From positions 1 to 13,649 of the forward strand of contig JAISTL010000227.1 of NCBI GenBank assembly GCA_031272615.1: a stretch of 13,649 nt of DNA, given 5' to 3'. Positions within the stretch are counted from its first letter, which is position 1; every line of letters starts with the position of its first letter. The notes under the pieces were generated by a model that saw only the letters and a program-made list of their open reading frames with translations, made no database searches and was not told the origin of the DNA. The position numbers were made by a program, and so were the translations under genes. Below, one piece after another: positions 1-5,080 of the stretch. This DNA comes from Methylobacteriaceae bacterium. Lineage in GTDB: Bacteria; Pseudomonadota; Alphaproteobacteria; Rhizobiales; Beijerinckiaceae.

Positions 1-304
1 CGAAAGGCGTCCGCGACACATGACAATCATTGATCATCGTGATCGCCATGGTTTCCTTGAAAACGGCAGGGTCCTTCGACGTCATCAACGGAACGGTTTT
101 GAGTTCCCACGAACCGAGATTCGGATTCCGGGAAGAGTTGCGCGGCAAGCCGAGGTATGCCTCCAAGGTATGGCCGACCCAACCCTTGTTGAGCTTTCCG
201 GTGTCGGCATAAACCTTGACCCCCAGTTCTTTGGCAAGCTCATGCAGTTCCTTTTTTGCAGCGATGAGCTGGTTCAGTTTCGCAACCGCCTCTTCCCGTT
301 CCAT
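1..304 (-). CDS. MutH / MvaI-BcnI-like restriction endonuclease, partial
   Basis: Only the first 101 residues lie in the window; the gene runs off the left edge. The start is the ATG at 304-302, preceded on the minus strand by GGGAG at a proper distance. After a helical N-terminus (residues 1-30) comes NKGWVGHTLEAYLG (39-52), which closely resembles the MutH segment carrying its conserved Glu (here Glu48). Next is GSWELKTV (64-71), giving the E-x-K pair of a PD-(D/E)XK nuclease (Glu67, Lys69), then KETMAITMI (83-91). In MutH an Asp stands seven residues before this Glu; here that position is Asn60, followed by P-N. MutH nicks GATC in mismatch repair, whereas MvaI and BcnI are related restriction enzymes. 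The Asn suggests a restriction-type relative rather than true MutH. No methyltransferase is visible on this side; a partner could lie to the left of the window. Confidence 0.62.
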   Translation of the reverse strand, partial: MEREEAVAKLNQLIAAKKELHELAKELGVKVYADTGKLNKGWVGHTLEAYLGLPRNSSRNPNLGSWELKTVPLMTSKDPAVFKETMAITMINDCHVSRTPF

Positions 305-460
305 ACCGCTCTCCCGGGGCGCTTCCAATCTTCCGACAAAAAGTGCCCGGGAAGCGGCGGGTTGTCTCAAACCAGGCCACGACTTCCAAAGGCCGAAAGT
401 GACGGGCTTCGCGAGGATGTGCCAGACATCCTTGCTTCGCGAAGATGCACTGAAATTGCT

Positions 461-488
461 CTCATAGCATAGCAACATGCAGTGACAA
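461..488 (-). promoter_or_regulatory. Possible sigma70 promoter of the endonuclease gene
   Basis: On the minus strand TTGTCA (488-483) and TATGAG (466-461) are separated by 16 bp. They match the -35 and -10 consensus at 5/6 and 4/6. The implied leader to the ATG at 304 is about 150 nt. This is a motif match only, and the spacing is one base short of optimal. Confidence 0.3.
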
Positions 489-621
489 GTAAAGACATAA
501 TAGAGGCGTGTCCCGATAACGATGCCTCAAAATGAGTCCCATTTTTCCCGTGCGGATACACCGGGGCCCTGGCGGATGCCTGGCCCTTTGCAACGACGTT
601 TTCCCGCTACATTTTCCCGAT

Positions 622-641
622 AAAGTAACATTTGTTACTTT
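622..641. promoter_or_regulatory. Distal palindromic operator-like site
   Basis: This is a perfect inverted repeat: AAAGTAACA, spacer TT, TGTTACTTT. Its inner half-site (GTAACA/TGTTAC) matches the two promoter-proximal palindromes at 772-781 and 801-812, so one regulator may bind all three. Its centre lies 145 bp upstream of the middle site, a distance compatible with DNA looping. The regulator is not encoded in the window. Confidence 0.55.
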
Positions 642-757
642 TGTGCGTCAAACCGCCCATCTGCGCGGTTTGGCCCGTCCCGTCCGAAGATACCAGAAGA
701 ATCAGTAACTTTTTCAGCGTTATGCACATTGAGCGCCAAAACCGCGCGTTTTGCGTC

Positions 758-786
758 TTGTATTTGTCCGGAACATATGTTATGAA
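758..786 (+). promoter_or_regulatory. Probable sigma70 promoter of the dha-like operon
   Basis: TTGTAT (758-763) and TATGAA (781-786) are separated by exactly 17 bp. Each matches consensus at 4/6. Transcription would start near 793. The palindrome AACATATGTT (772-781) sits inside the spacer and touches the -10, and a second one (801-812) lies just past the start. That arrangement is typical of a repressed promoter. The call rests on motif plus context. Confidence 0.45.
772..781. promoter_or_regulatory. Operator-like palindrome within the promoter spacer
   Basis: AACATATGTT is a perfect 10-bp palindrome between the putative -35 and -10 elements. Its centre is exactly 30 bp from that of the next palindrome, about three helical turns, so bound proteins would face the same side of the DNA. 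Confidence 0.5.
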
Positions 787-800
787 AACTCATAAAAAAG

Positions 801-812
801 TAACATATGTTA
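801..812. promoter_or_regulatory. Operator-like palindrome just after the transcription start
   Basis: TAACATATGTTA is a perfect 12-bp palindrome that shares AACATATGTT with the site at 772-781. It lies between the inferred start of transcription and the first ribosome binding site (AGAGG at 817-821). A bound repressor here would block initiation or early elongation. The shape is compatible with DeoR- or SorC-type regulators of sugar-kinase operons, but I cannot assign a family. Confidence 0.52.
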
Positions 813-827
813 ATCCAGAGGCCCGGA

Positions 828-980
828 ATGACGTTCAAGGCCGAATCCACCGCCGCGCTGTTGAGCGCCGTCAGCGCTCTCACCGAGTCTCGCGGCCGTT
901 CGGGTCGTAACGTCCATCGCCGGGTCACGTCCGGATTTGCCGGAACCCTTCGGGTGACAATCCGGCAGAAAGCGGTGTGA
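828..980 (+). CDS. Candidate small protein upstream of dhaL (50 aa)
   Basis: I do not recognise this protein. The ATG at 828 follows AGAGG (817-821) with a 6-nt gap, a good ribosome binding site. The frame ends in TGA at 978-980, three bases before the dhaL-like ATG at 984. The dhaL-like ATG has no clear ribosome binding site of its own, so its translation may be coupled to this ORF. Third codon positions are mostly G or C, as in the real genes nearby. The product starts MTFKAESTAALLSA, is basic (seven Arg and two Lys against two Glu) and shows no membrane segment, signal peptide or Cys motif. It is the first frame after the inferred transcription start. It could be a regulatory leader peptide, a small subunit or a chance frame. 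Confidence 0.4.
   Translation: MTFKAESTAALLSAVSALTESRGRSGRNVHRRVTSGFAGTLRVTIRQKAV
931..965 (+). promoter_or_regulatory. Stem-loop just before the dhaL-like start
   Basis: CCGGATT (931-937) pairs perfectly with AATCCGG (959-965), and the enclosed ACCC-TTC-GGGT (945-955) forms a smaller hairpin. The structure ends 18 nt before the ATG at 984. It could modulate translation of dhaL or its coupling to the small ORF. Confidence 0.3.
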
Positions 981-983
981 ATC

Positions 984-1604
984 ATGATTTCCAGCGAAAG
1001 AGTCATAGCCATCTTCAAAAGCGCGGGGGATGAAATCATCCGCGCCAAAGACGAGTTGACCGCCATCGACGCCAAGTTCGGCGACGCCGACCACGGCATC
1101 ACCATGGAGAAAATCGCCAACGCGTTCGTTTCCTCCATGACGGGTGAAGCGCCGGGAACCCCCATCAAAACCATCCTGGACGACGCCGCGGGCGCCATCA
1201 TGATGATCAACGGCGGTTCCGCGGTTCCGTTGTGGAATACCCTGTTTGACGGGTTCGCCGGCGCGGTGGAGAGCGGAATGACGGAAATCGGCGAGGCTGA
1301 TTTCAAACGGATGGTTAAAGGCGGTCTTGATGCGGTGATGGACCTCACCCCGGCGCGGGTGGGGGACAAAACAATGATGGACGCGCTGATTCCGGGGGCG
1401 GAGGCGATCATCAACTCTCCGGCCGACGATATCGGAGAGATTTTACGGGCGGGCGCCGAGGCCGCCGGAAACGGGGCGGCCGATACGGCCCGTTTCATTT
1501 CGAAATTCGGCAGAGCAAGAAGTTACAAAGAAGCGACAATCGGAACCGTGGACGCCGGGGCGGCGTCGATGGCGAGTTTCTTTGCGGGCTTGAGCAAAGG
1601 GTAG
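984..1604 (+). CDS. dhaL: DhaL-like dihydroxyacetone kinase, ADP/ATP-binding subunit
   Basis: This 206-residue protein has the length of the DhaL (DAK2-domain) family, which carries the nucleotide in dihydroxyacetone kinases and transfers phosphate to the ketose held on DhaK. The Mg-nucleotide Asp cluster is intact: IDAKFGDADHG gives Asp29, Asp34 and Asp36, matching Asp30, Asp35 and Asp37 of E. coli DhaL. NGGSAVPLW (76-84) replaces the usual GGxSGPLYG, and VGDKTMMDAL (126-135) is canonical. The C-terminal signature is altered: around 176-195 it reads GRARSYKEATIGTVDAGAAS where relatives have GRASYxxERSIGHxDPGAxS, so the His and Pro of GHxDPG are Thr and Ala. It lies first, before dhaK, the reverse of E. 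coli dhaKLM. No DhaM follows, so the phosphate donor (ATP or a distant DhaM) is open. A related ketose such as erythrulose is possible as substrate. Confidence 0.88.
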   Translation: MISSERVIAIFKSAGDEIIRAKDELTAIDAKFGDADHGITMEKIANAFVSSMTGEAPGTPIKTILDDAAGAIMMINGGSAVPLWNTLFDGFAGAVESGMTEIGEADFKRMVKGGLDAVMDLTPARVGDKTMMDALIPGAEAIINSPADDIGEILRAGAEAAGNGAADTARFISKFGRARSYKEATIGTVDAGAASMASFFAGLSKG

Positions 1605-1627
1605 GCGGCTGTTTCGGCCGCCTTTTT
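1603..1627 (+). terminator. Intrinsic terminator between dhaL and dhaK
   Basis: AGGCGGC and GCCGCCT form a perfect stem around the 7-nt loop TGTTTCG, ending in TTTTT (1623-1627). The stem begins within the dhaL stop codon. It lies inside what appears to be one operon, with no good promoter seen between it and dhaK. It probably acts as a partial terminator or 3'-end stabiliser that makes dhaL mRNA more abundant than dhaK mRNA. Confidence 0.7.
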
Positions 1628-1663
1628 CATAATGACAATGACTTCAAATAAAGGGGAATGATC

Positions 1664-2665
1664 ATGGTAATGAAGAAATTCATCAACAATCCTGAAACCT
1701 TGGCTGCGGAAACACTGGAAGGTATGGCCCTCGCCTACGGCGACCTGCTCGATTTTGTCGACGGCAATATCGTGGTTTCCAAGGCGCTGAAAGACGCAGA
1801 CCGCGTCACGATCGTCACCTACGGCGGCAGCGGCCATGAACCGGCCCAAAGCGGCTTTGTCGGCGACGGAATGCTCGACATTTCGGTGGAAGGCGATATC
1901 TTCGCCGCTCCCAATCCGCAGGTGATTTTCGAGGCTGTCAAACTCGCCGACAAGGGCAAGGGCGTCCTGCTCCTCGTGCTGAACCACGCCGGCGACATGC
2001 TGGCGGGCAACATGGTCATGAAGATGTGCGAAAAGGCGGGCATGAAGGTGAGAAAAGTTGTCACCCAGGAAGACATCTCCAACGCGCCGCGCTCCAACTC
2101 CGATGACCGTCGCGGTCTTGCTGGCGCCATTCCGCTGTATCACATCGCGGCGGCGGCGGCGAAAGAAGGCAAGTCTCTGGATGAGGTTGCCGACCTGGCC
2201 CAACGTTATGCCGACTCCATGGCCACCATCGCCGTGGCGGCCCGCTGCGCCACCCACCCGGCCACCGGCGCCGAATTCGGTGACCTCGGCGATGTCGATA
2301 TGGAAATCGGCATGGGGCAGCACGGTGAAGGCGGCGGCGGCCGTCAACCCATGAAGACCGCCAAGGAGACCATTGAAATCATGGCCAACGCCCTGGTCAA
2401 GGACATCCCGCTGAAGAGCGGCGACAAGGCGTTCGTGATGATCAACGGCTCCGGCGCAACCACCCTCATGGAGCAGTTCATTCTCTACAAGGATTGCGTC
2501 CATTACCTCGAAGGCCTCGGGATCAAGGTCGTCGCCAACATGGTCGGCGAAATCCTCACCGTTCAGGAGCAGGCGGGCTTCCAGCTCAACATCGCCAAAT
2601 GGGATGACGAGTTCCTGCGGCTCTGGAATACCCCGGCGTGGTCCTACGGCTTCTTCAAGGCGTGA
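1664..2665 (+). CDS. dhaK: DhaK-like dihydroxyacetone kinase, substrate-binding subunit
   Basis: This 333-residue protein matches DhaK in length and motifs. DhaK binds the ketose covalently through a His hemiaminal while DhaL delivers phosphate. Counting from the ATG at 1664, the three key residues are present: His58 (GGSGHEP), Asp111 (NHAGD) and His220 (MGQHGE). They equal His56, Asp109 and His218 of E. coli DhaK at a constant offset of two. Three in-frame ATGs compete: 1658 is too close to the AAGGGGA box (1651-1657), 1664 has 7 nt spacing and is chosen, and 1670 aligns with the E. coli start but has 13 nt. NHAGD and YGGSGHEP differ from the commoner NYTGD and GGGSGHEP, and GEGGGGRQP follows the active His. 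This hints at a subfamily, perhaps with another substrate. It sits 59 bp after dhaL and 44 bp before the membrane gene. Confidence 0.92.
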   Translation: MVMKKFINNPETLAAETLEGMALAYGDLLDFVDGNIVVSKALKDADRVTIVTYGGSGHEPAQSGFVGDGMLDISVEGDIFAAPNPQVIFEAVKLADKGKGVLLLVLNHAGDMLAGNMVMKMCEKAGMKVRKVVTQEDISNAPRSNSDDRRGLAGAIPLYHIAAAAAKEGKSLDEVADLAQRYADSMATIAVAARCATHPATGAEFGDLGDVDMEIGMGQHGEGGGGRQPMKTAKETIEIMANALVKDIPLKSGDKAFVMINGSGATTLMEQFILYKDCVHYLEGLGIKVVANMVGEILTVQEQAGFQLNIAKWDDEFLRLWNTPAWSYGFFKA

Positions 2666-2709
2666 GCCGGCCGCAACAGGAACACAAGAGAAAAGAGGGA
2701 GATACGACT

Positions 2710-3267
2710 ATGGATAAAAAAGGGTTTACACTTGCCTATTTCGGCGGCCCGCTGATTATCGCCATATTGGCGGCGTCGATGCAGGCCATCGACCAGTTTC
2801 TGGCCAGCAACACCATCATCAAGGACCTGCTCCCCGGCGGCGGGGCGTGGATAGCGTTCCAGGCTTGGGCGTGCTATTTCCTCGGCGGCTGCAACATCAA
2901 AGGCGGCATCAGGGCTTTCGTGGCCTATCTCTGCGGTATCGTCATTTCCATCGGCATCTTCAACGGCGCCGGTGTACTCGGCGGCGCCGGCTTCGGCTTC
3001 TGGGCCGTTCCGGCTATTCTGCTCCCGACAGTTGTGATCGCCATTACCCTCGAGCGGTTCGACATCACAAGCTATGTGCCGGCATTGTTTGTCGGCGCCG
3101 GCGCGTATTTCGGCATCATGGGGTATATCGCGTCACAACCCGGACCGTATCAGGGCAGCTTCGTCGCCTTCGGGTTGGTGGAATTGTTCTATTGCCTCTT
3201 CGGTTTGGTGTGGGGCTATCTGACCATTGTCATCCGTGGAGCTTACGACGCGAAGTACAATTCGTGA
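2710..3267 (+). CDS. DUF1097-type inner-membrane protein, putative ketose transporter
   Basis: This 185-residue protein is almost entirely hydrophobic, with about six membrane segments near residues 8-27, 44-62, 67-90, 97-114, 121-140 and 151-175. There is no signal peptide. The start at 2710 follows AGAGGGAG at good spacing; the longer frame from 2638 overlaps dhaK and is rejected. The pattern AWIAFQAWACYFLGG, a glycine-rich loop, VPALFVGAGAYFG and a final helix ending in GAYDAKY recalls the DUF1097 family (E. coli YcdZ type), whose function is not known to me. Because it closes the dhaL-dhaK transcription unit it is a candidate for uptake or efflux of the kinase substrate, but no substrate residues can be recognised. 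Charged residues in helices are few; Glu115 and Glu158 stand out. The family call is from memory of the sequence style. Confidence 0.72.
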   Translation: MDKKGFTLAYFGGPLIIAILAASMQAIDQFLASNTIIKDLLPGGGAWIAFQAWACYFLGGCNIKGGIRAFVAYLCGIVISIGIFNGAGVLGGAGFGFWAVPAILLPTVVIAITLERFDITSYVPALFVGAGAYFGIMGYIASQPGPYQGSFVAFGLVELFYCLFGLVWGYLTIVIRGAYDAKYNS

Positions 3268-3284
3268 GTGAGGGGGCGCTGAAC

Positions 3285-3320
3285 TCCCGGTCTCCATGCT
3301 TCACGGCATGAAGACCGGGA
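3285..3320 (+). terminator. Hairpin after the dha-like operon
   Basis: TCCCGGTCTCCATGC and GCATGAAGACCGGGA form a 15-bp stem with one mismatch around the loop TTCACG. It starts 17 nt after the membrane-gene stop. No T-run follows, so it is either a Rho-dependent or 3'-protecting structure rather than a textbook intrinsic terminator. Confidence 0.45.
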
Positions 3321-3402
3321 CGGTGTTCATCATTGCGTACGGTAGGTTTTCGGTTTTTCCGGAAATCAAGAGTATCCCTGTTTACAAGACCTGACAACGA
3401 AC

Positions 3403-3437
3403 GGGCCGAAGGACACACCTCCTCCGGCCCGATGTTT
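3403..3437 (+). terminator. Second hairpin with short T-run after the dha-like operon
   Basis: GGGCCGAAG (3403-3411) and CTCCGGCCC (3422-3430) pair with one mismatch around a 9-nt loop. GATGTTTT follows. It lies just ahead of the next promoter and would insulate the NTF2-like gene from the operon. Confidence 0.45.
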
Positions 3438-3445
3438 TCGCGTCA

Positions 3446-3474
3446 TTGACCAAGCCGCGGGCGGTGTTTATGAT
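3446..3474 (+). promoter_or_regulatory. Strong sigma70-type promoter of the NTF2-like gene
   Basis: TTGACC (3446-3451) and TATGAT (3469-3474) are separated by exactly 17 bp, 10 of 12 consensus positions. The expected start is near 3481, giving a leader of about 57 nt. It is the best promoter match I found in the window. Confidence 0.65.
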
Positions 3475-3537
3475 GAGGTTCGCCCGTCCCTTTCACTTCC
3501 CCCGATGCCGGCCGGAGCCGGAGAGGAGAACCCGAAA

Positions 3538-3945
3538 ATGCCGGAGTCGCCCGTCTTTGCCAATCCCGCTCAACAGGAAGTTTTTTCAGTCGTTCACGCC
3601 GCCAATCTCGCATGGACCAAGGGCGACCCGGATGATTTGGACCAGTTTTTCCATCCGCGCATGATCGCCTTTACCGCTTCGGACCACAACGCGCGAATCG
3701 GTTCGTCTGCTTGTCTCGAGGGATGGAAGGGGTTCGCCGGGGCGGCGCGTATCGACGAGTGGCGGGAACTCGACCCGAAGGTTGAACTCTATGGGGACAG
3801 TGCGGTTGTCGTCTACTATTACGATATGTCCGGCGCTTTCGGCGACACGCCGTTTCACTTCACCGGTCGGGACATGTTTTTTCTGGTGAGGGAAAACGGC
3901 CGCTGGCTTATTGTTGCCGACCATTTCTCATCCTATCCGGGATAG
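3538..3945 (+). CDS. NTF2-like / SnoaL-type small protein
   Basis: This 135-residue protein resembles the NTF2-like superfamily (SnoaL or DUF4440 type). An N-terminal helix contains AANLAWTKGDPDDLDQFFHP, followed by a beta-rich part: LYGDSAVVVYYYDMSGAF, then FTGRDMFFLVRENGRWLIVADHFS at the C-terminus. The last segment is the usual closing strand pair, where a conserved Gly-Arg-Trp turn precedes the His-containing strand. Members are small-molecule-binding or isomerase-like proteins and many have no known role. The ATG at 3538 is chosen because GAGAGGAG precedes it at good spacing; an upstream in-frame ATG at 3505 has no ribosome site. The gene has its own promoter and appears monocistronic. 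A small hairpin (CCTATC/GATAGG, 3932-3946) overlaps the stop. No catalytic residues can be assigned. Confidence 0.78.
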   Translation: MPESPVFANPAQQEVFSVVHAANLAWTKGDPDDLDQFFHPRMIAFTASDHNARIGSSACLEGWKGFAGAARIDEWRELDPKVELYGDSAVVVYYYDMSGAFGDTPFHFTGRDMFFLVRENGRWLIVADHFSSYPG

Positions 3946-4105
3946 GCTCCGATAAAACCTGGGGACAGCGGCAATCGACCGGGCGTCGCGAAGGAATCAC
4001 CCGTTGACGGCGGGAAAAAATCCTGATACCGAAAACGACATGACGCCATCCAAAGCGTCTCCGGCTGGTTCCCTGCACAGGCCTCCCGGATCCTCATTTG
4101 AGGTG

Positions 4106-4145
4106 GCCCCTCCGACCTTGACCTACGGTGGAGGGGCGTTTTTTT
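4106..4145 (+). terminator. Intrinsic terminator, plus strand
   Basis: GCCCCTCC (4106-4113) pairs perfectly with GGAGGGGC (4130-4137), an inner ACC/GGT extends the stem, and seven Ts follow (4139-4145). It lies 160 bp after the NTF2-like gene, whose transcript it should end. The stretch between the gene and this terminator holds no ORF with a ribosome site. A small palindrome CCTCA-TT-TGAGG occurs at 4092-4103. Confidence 0.82.
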
Positions 4146-4160
4146 CCATGCAGCCTTGTC

Positions 4161-4192
4161 GTTCCGCCCATGAAAGCGTTCCGCCCATGAAA
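4161..4192. repeat. Tandem 15-bp direct repeat
   Basis: GTTCCGCCCATGAAA occurs at 4161-4175 and again at 4178-4192, a 17-bp period. The second copy runs into the A-tract that forms the T-run of the minus-strand tRNA terminator. It may be slippage or a trace of recombination near a tRNA gene. Confidence 0.7.
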
Positions 4193-4212
4193 AAACCGCC
4201 CGAAGGCGGTTT
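4190..4212 (-). terminator. Intrinsic terminator of tRNA-Gly
   Basis: Read on the minus strand, AAACCGCC and GGCGGTTT form a perfect 8-bp stem with the tetraloop TTCG, running into six Ts (4195-4190). It begins 20 nt after the 3' end of the tRNA. Confidence 0.82.
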
Positions 4213-4231
4213 GCAACCCTTGAAAGCGTCT

Positions 4232-4306
4232 TGGAGCGGGCGAAGGGATTCGAACCCTCGACCCTAACCTTGGCAAGGTTATGCTCTACCCCTGAGCTAC
4301 ACCCGC
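4232..4306 (-). tRNA. tRNA-Gly (anticodon GCC)
   Basis: The minus strand reads as a complete 75-nt tRNA. The acceptor stem is GCGGGTG with CGCCCGC (one G-U pair), the discriminator is T, and the 3' CCA is encoded (4234-4232). The D-arm region is AGCTCAGGGGTAGAGC, the anticodon stem AACCT/AGGTT with loop TTGCCAA gives anticodon GCC, and the T arm is GAGGGTTCGAATCCCTT. It decodes GGC and GGU glycine codons. Confidence 0.97.
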
Positions 4307-4323
4307 TCGCTCTTGACGCCGCT

Positions 4324-4352
4324 TATTTGGCAAAAGCTGAAAAGAAAAGCAA
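4324..4352 (-). promoter_or_regulatory. Putative promoter of tRNA-Gly
   Basis: On the minus strand TTGCTT (4352-4347) and CAAATA (4329-4324) are 17 bp apart, in an AT-rich stretch. Transcription would start about 10 nt before the mature tRNA end. The -10 match is modest. Confidence 0.4.
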
Positions 4353-4428
4353 GTGTTATTTTTCAAATTTAAGGTTTTCTTGAAAGAGCAAGTGGTCTAA
4401 AGAAAGGCGCGCCGCCGCCTGAACCGGA

Positions 4429-4977
4429 ATGGACCCGATGGATACGCCTCTCATGACCACCGCCGAGGAGCTGTTCGAGTGCCTCGACGCCCTGAATATT
4501 CCGTCAACCACGGTGATCCACCGGGCCGTTTTCACCGTGCCCGAAGGCGCCGATATCAAGGCGCGGATTCCCGGCGCTCACACCAAGAATCTGTTCGTGA
4601 AAGACAAGAAGGGGCGGCTGTTCCTCATCACCGCCAAGGACTACACCGCCATCAACATGAAGCGCGCCCATGAGGCTATCGGCGGCACCGGGCGTCTTTC
4701 CTTCTGTTCAGCCGAACAGCTCAAGGAGTATCTGGGGGTGGACCCGGGCTCGGTGACGCCGCTGGCCATCGCCAATGACCACGGCCGCAAGGTGAAAATG
4801 GTTCTCGACGCCAATCTCATGGCCCATGACAAAATCAACTGCCATCCGCTGGTCAACACCATGACAACGACTCTTGCCCGGGACGATCTCATCCGCTATC
4901 TCACCCATTTCGGCCATGCGCCTGAAATCGTTGCGTTGCCTGAGCCACCGGCGGAGAACGCGGCGGCAGAAGAGTGA
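4429..4977 (+). CDS. Prolyl-tRNA editing protein (ProXp-ala / YbaK-like deacylase)
   Basis: This 182-residue free-standing editing domain resembles ProXp-ala (PrdX) proteins, which hydrolyse alanine mis-attached to tRNA-Pro. It replaces the INS editing domain absent from many alphaproteobacterial prolyl-tRNA synthetases (recalled knowledge). Supporting motifs are GAHTKNLFVKDKKGRLFLITA (about 49-69, with the catalytic-site Lys53-Asn54), RLSFCSAEQLKEYLGVDPGSVTP, and NCHPLVNTMTTTLARDDL with its conserved His. The ATGs at 4429 and 4438 are both possible; neither has a strong ribosome site and 4429 is given by default. The acidic C-terminal tail is not conserved. It precedes the thioredoxin-TPR gene by 103 bp, an order common in alphaproteobacteria. 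Confidence 0.9.
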   Translation: MDPMDTPLMTTAEELFECLDALNIPSTTVIHRAVFTVPEGADIKARIPGAHTKNLFVKDKKGRLFLITAKDYTAINMKRAHEAIGGTGRLSFCSAEQLKEYLGVDPGSVTPLAIANDHGRKVKMVLDANLMAHDKINCHPLVNTMTTTLARDDLIRYLTHFGHAPEIVALPEPPAENAAAEE

Positions 4978-5001
4978 CGCATCAGAAATCCGCCTCTGCC
5001 C

Positions 5002-5029
5002 TTGCCAAAGGGCCGGGGAATGCCCATCT
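5002..5029 (+). promoter_or_regulatory. Candidate heat-shock (sigma32-like) promoter of cnoX
   Basis: TTGCCA (5002-5007), a 14-bp spacer and GCCCATCT (5022-5029) resemble the E. coli sigma32 pattern TTGAAA, 11-16 bp, CCCCATNT. The -10 half is the better match. It sits 52 bp before the GTG start of a chaperone-type gene. This is a consensus comparison only, and the inverted repeat GCCCTT-GCCA-AAGGGC overlaps the -35. Confidence 0.35.
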
Positions 5030-5080
5030 ATAACCCGGGCAATATCTTTCCGTTCGCAATTGTCCAAACAGGAGCTCAGT

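Larger units (their letters stand above)
305..827. other. Intergenic regulatory region before the dha-like operon
   Basis: I find no convincing gene on either strand between the minus-strand endonuclease start and the plus-strand operon. Weak open frames here lack ribosome binding sites. The region holds a possible endonuclease promoter (461-488), three related palindromes (622-641, 772-781, 801-812) and a promoter for the operon (758-786). It also holds two simple inverted repeats: CAAACCGC/GCGGTTTG at 649-672 and CAAAAC/GTTTTG at 737-753. The octamer TTTTCCCG recurs just upstream of the first palindrome; I attach no function to it. Confidence 0.6.

Noticed and set aside
635..1498. A 287-codon minus-strand open frame opposite the dhaL-like gene
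   Set aside because: It crosses the operators and promoter, has low-complexity Ala/Ser/Pro composition and no ribosome site. The plus-strand dhaL motifs are unambiguous.
1628..1633. CATAAT as a -10 element for a separate dhaK promoter
   Set aside because: Although close to TATAAT, no -35-like hexamer lies 16-18 bp upstream, because that space is occupied by the terminator stem.
1523..2503. A 326-codon minus-strand open frame opposite dhaK
   Set aside because: It lacks any recognisable domain, spans the dhaL/dhaK gap and is explained by codon bias of the real genes on the plus strand.
4004..4267. Plus-strand open frame whose product ends in SGRRDSNPRP
   Set aside because: It runs through a terminator and into the tRNA gene. 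Its C-terminus is the familiar artefact made by translating the complement of a tRNA.
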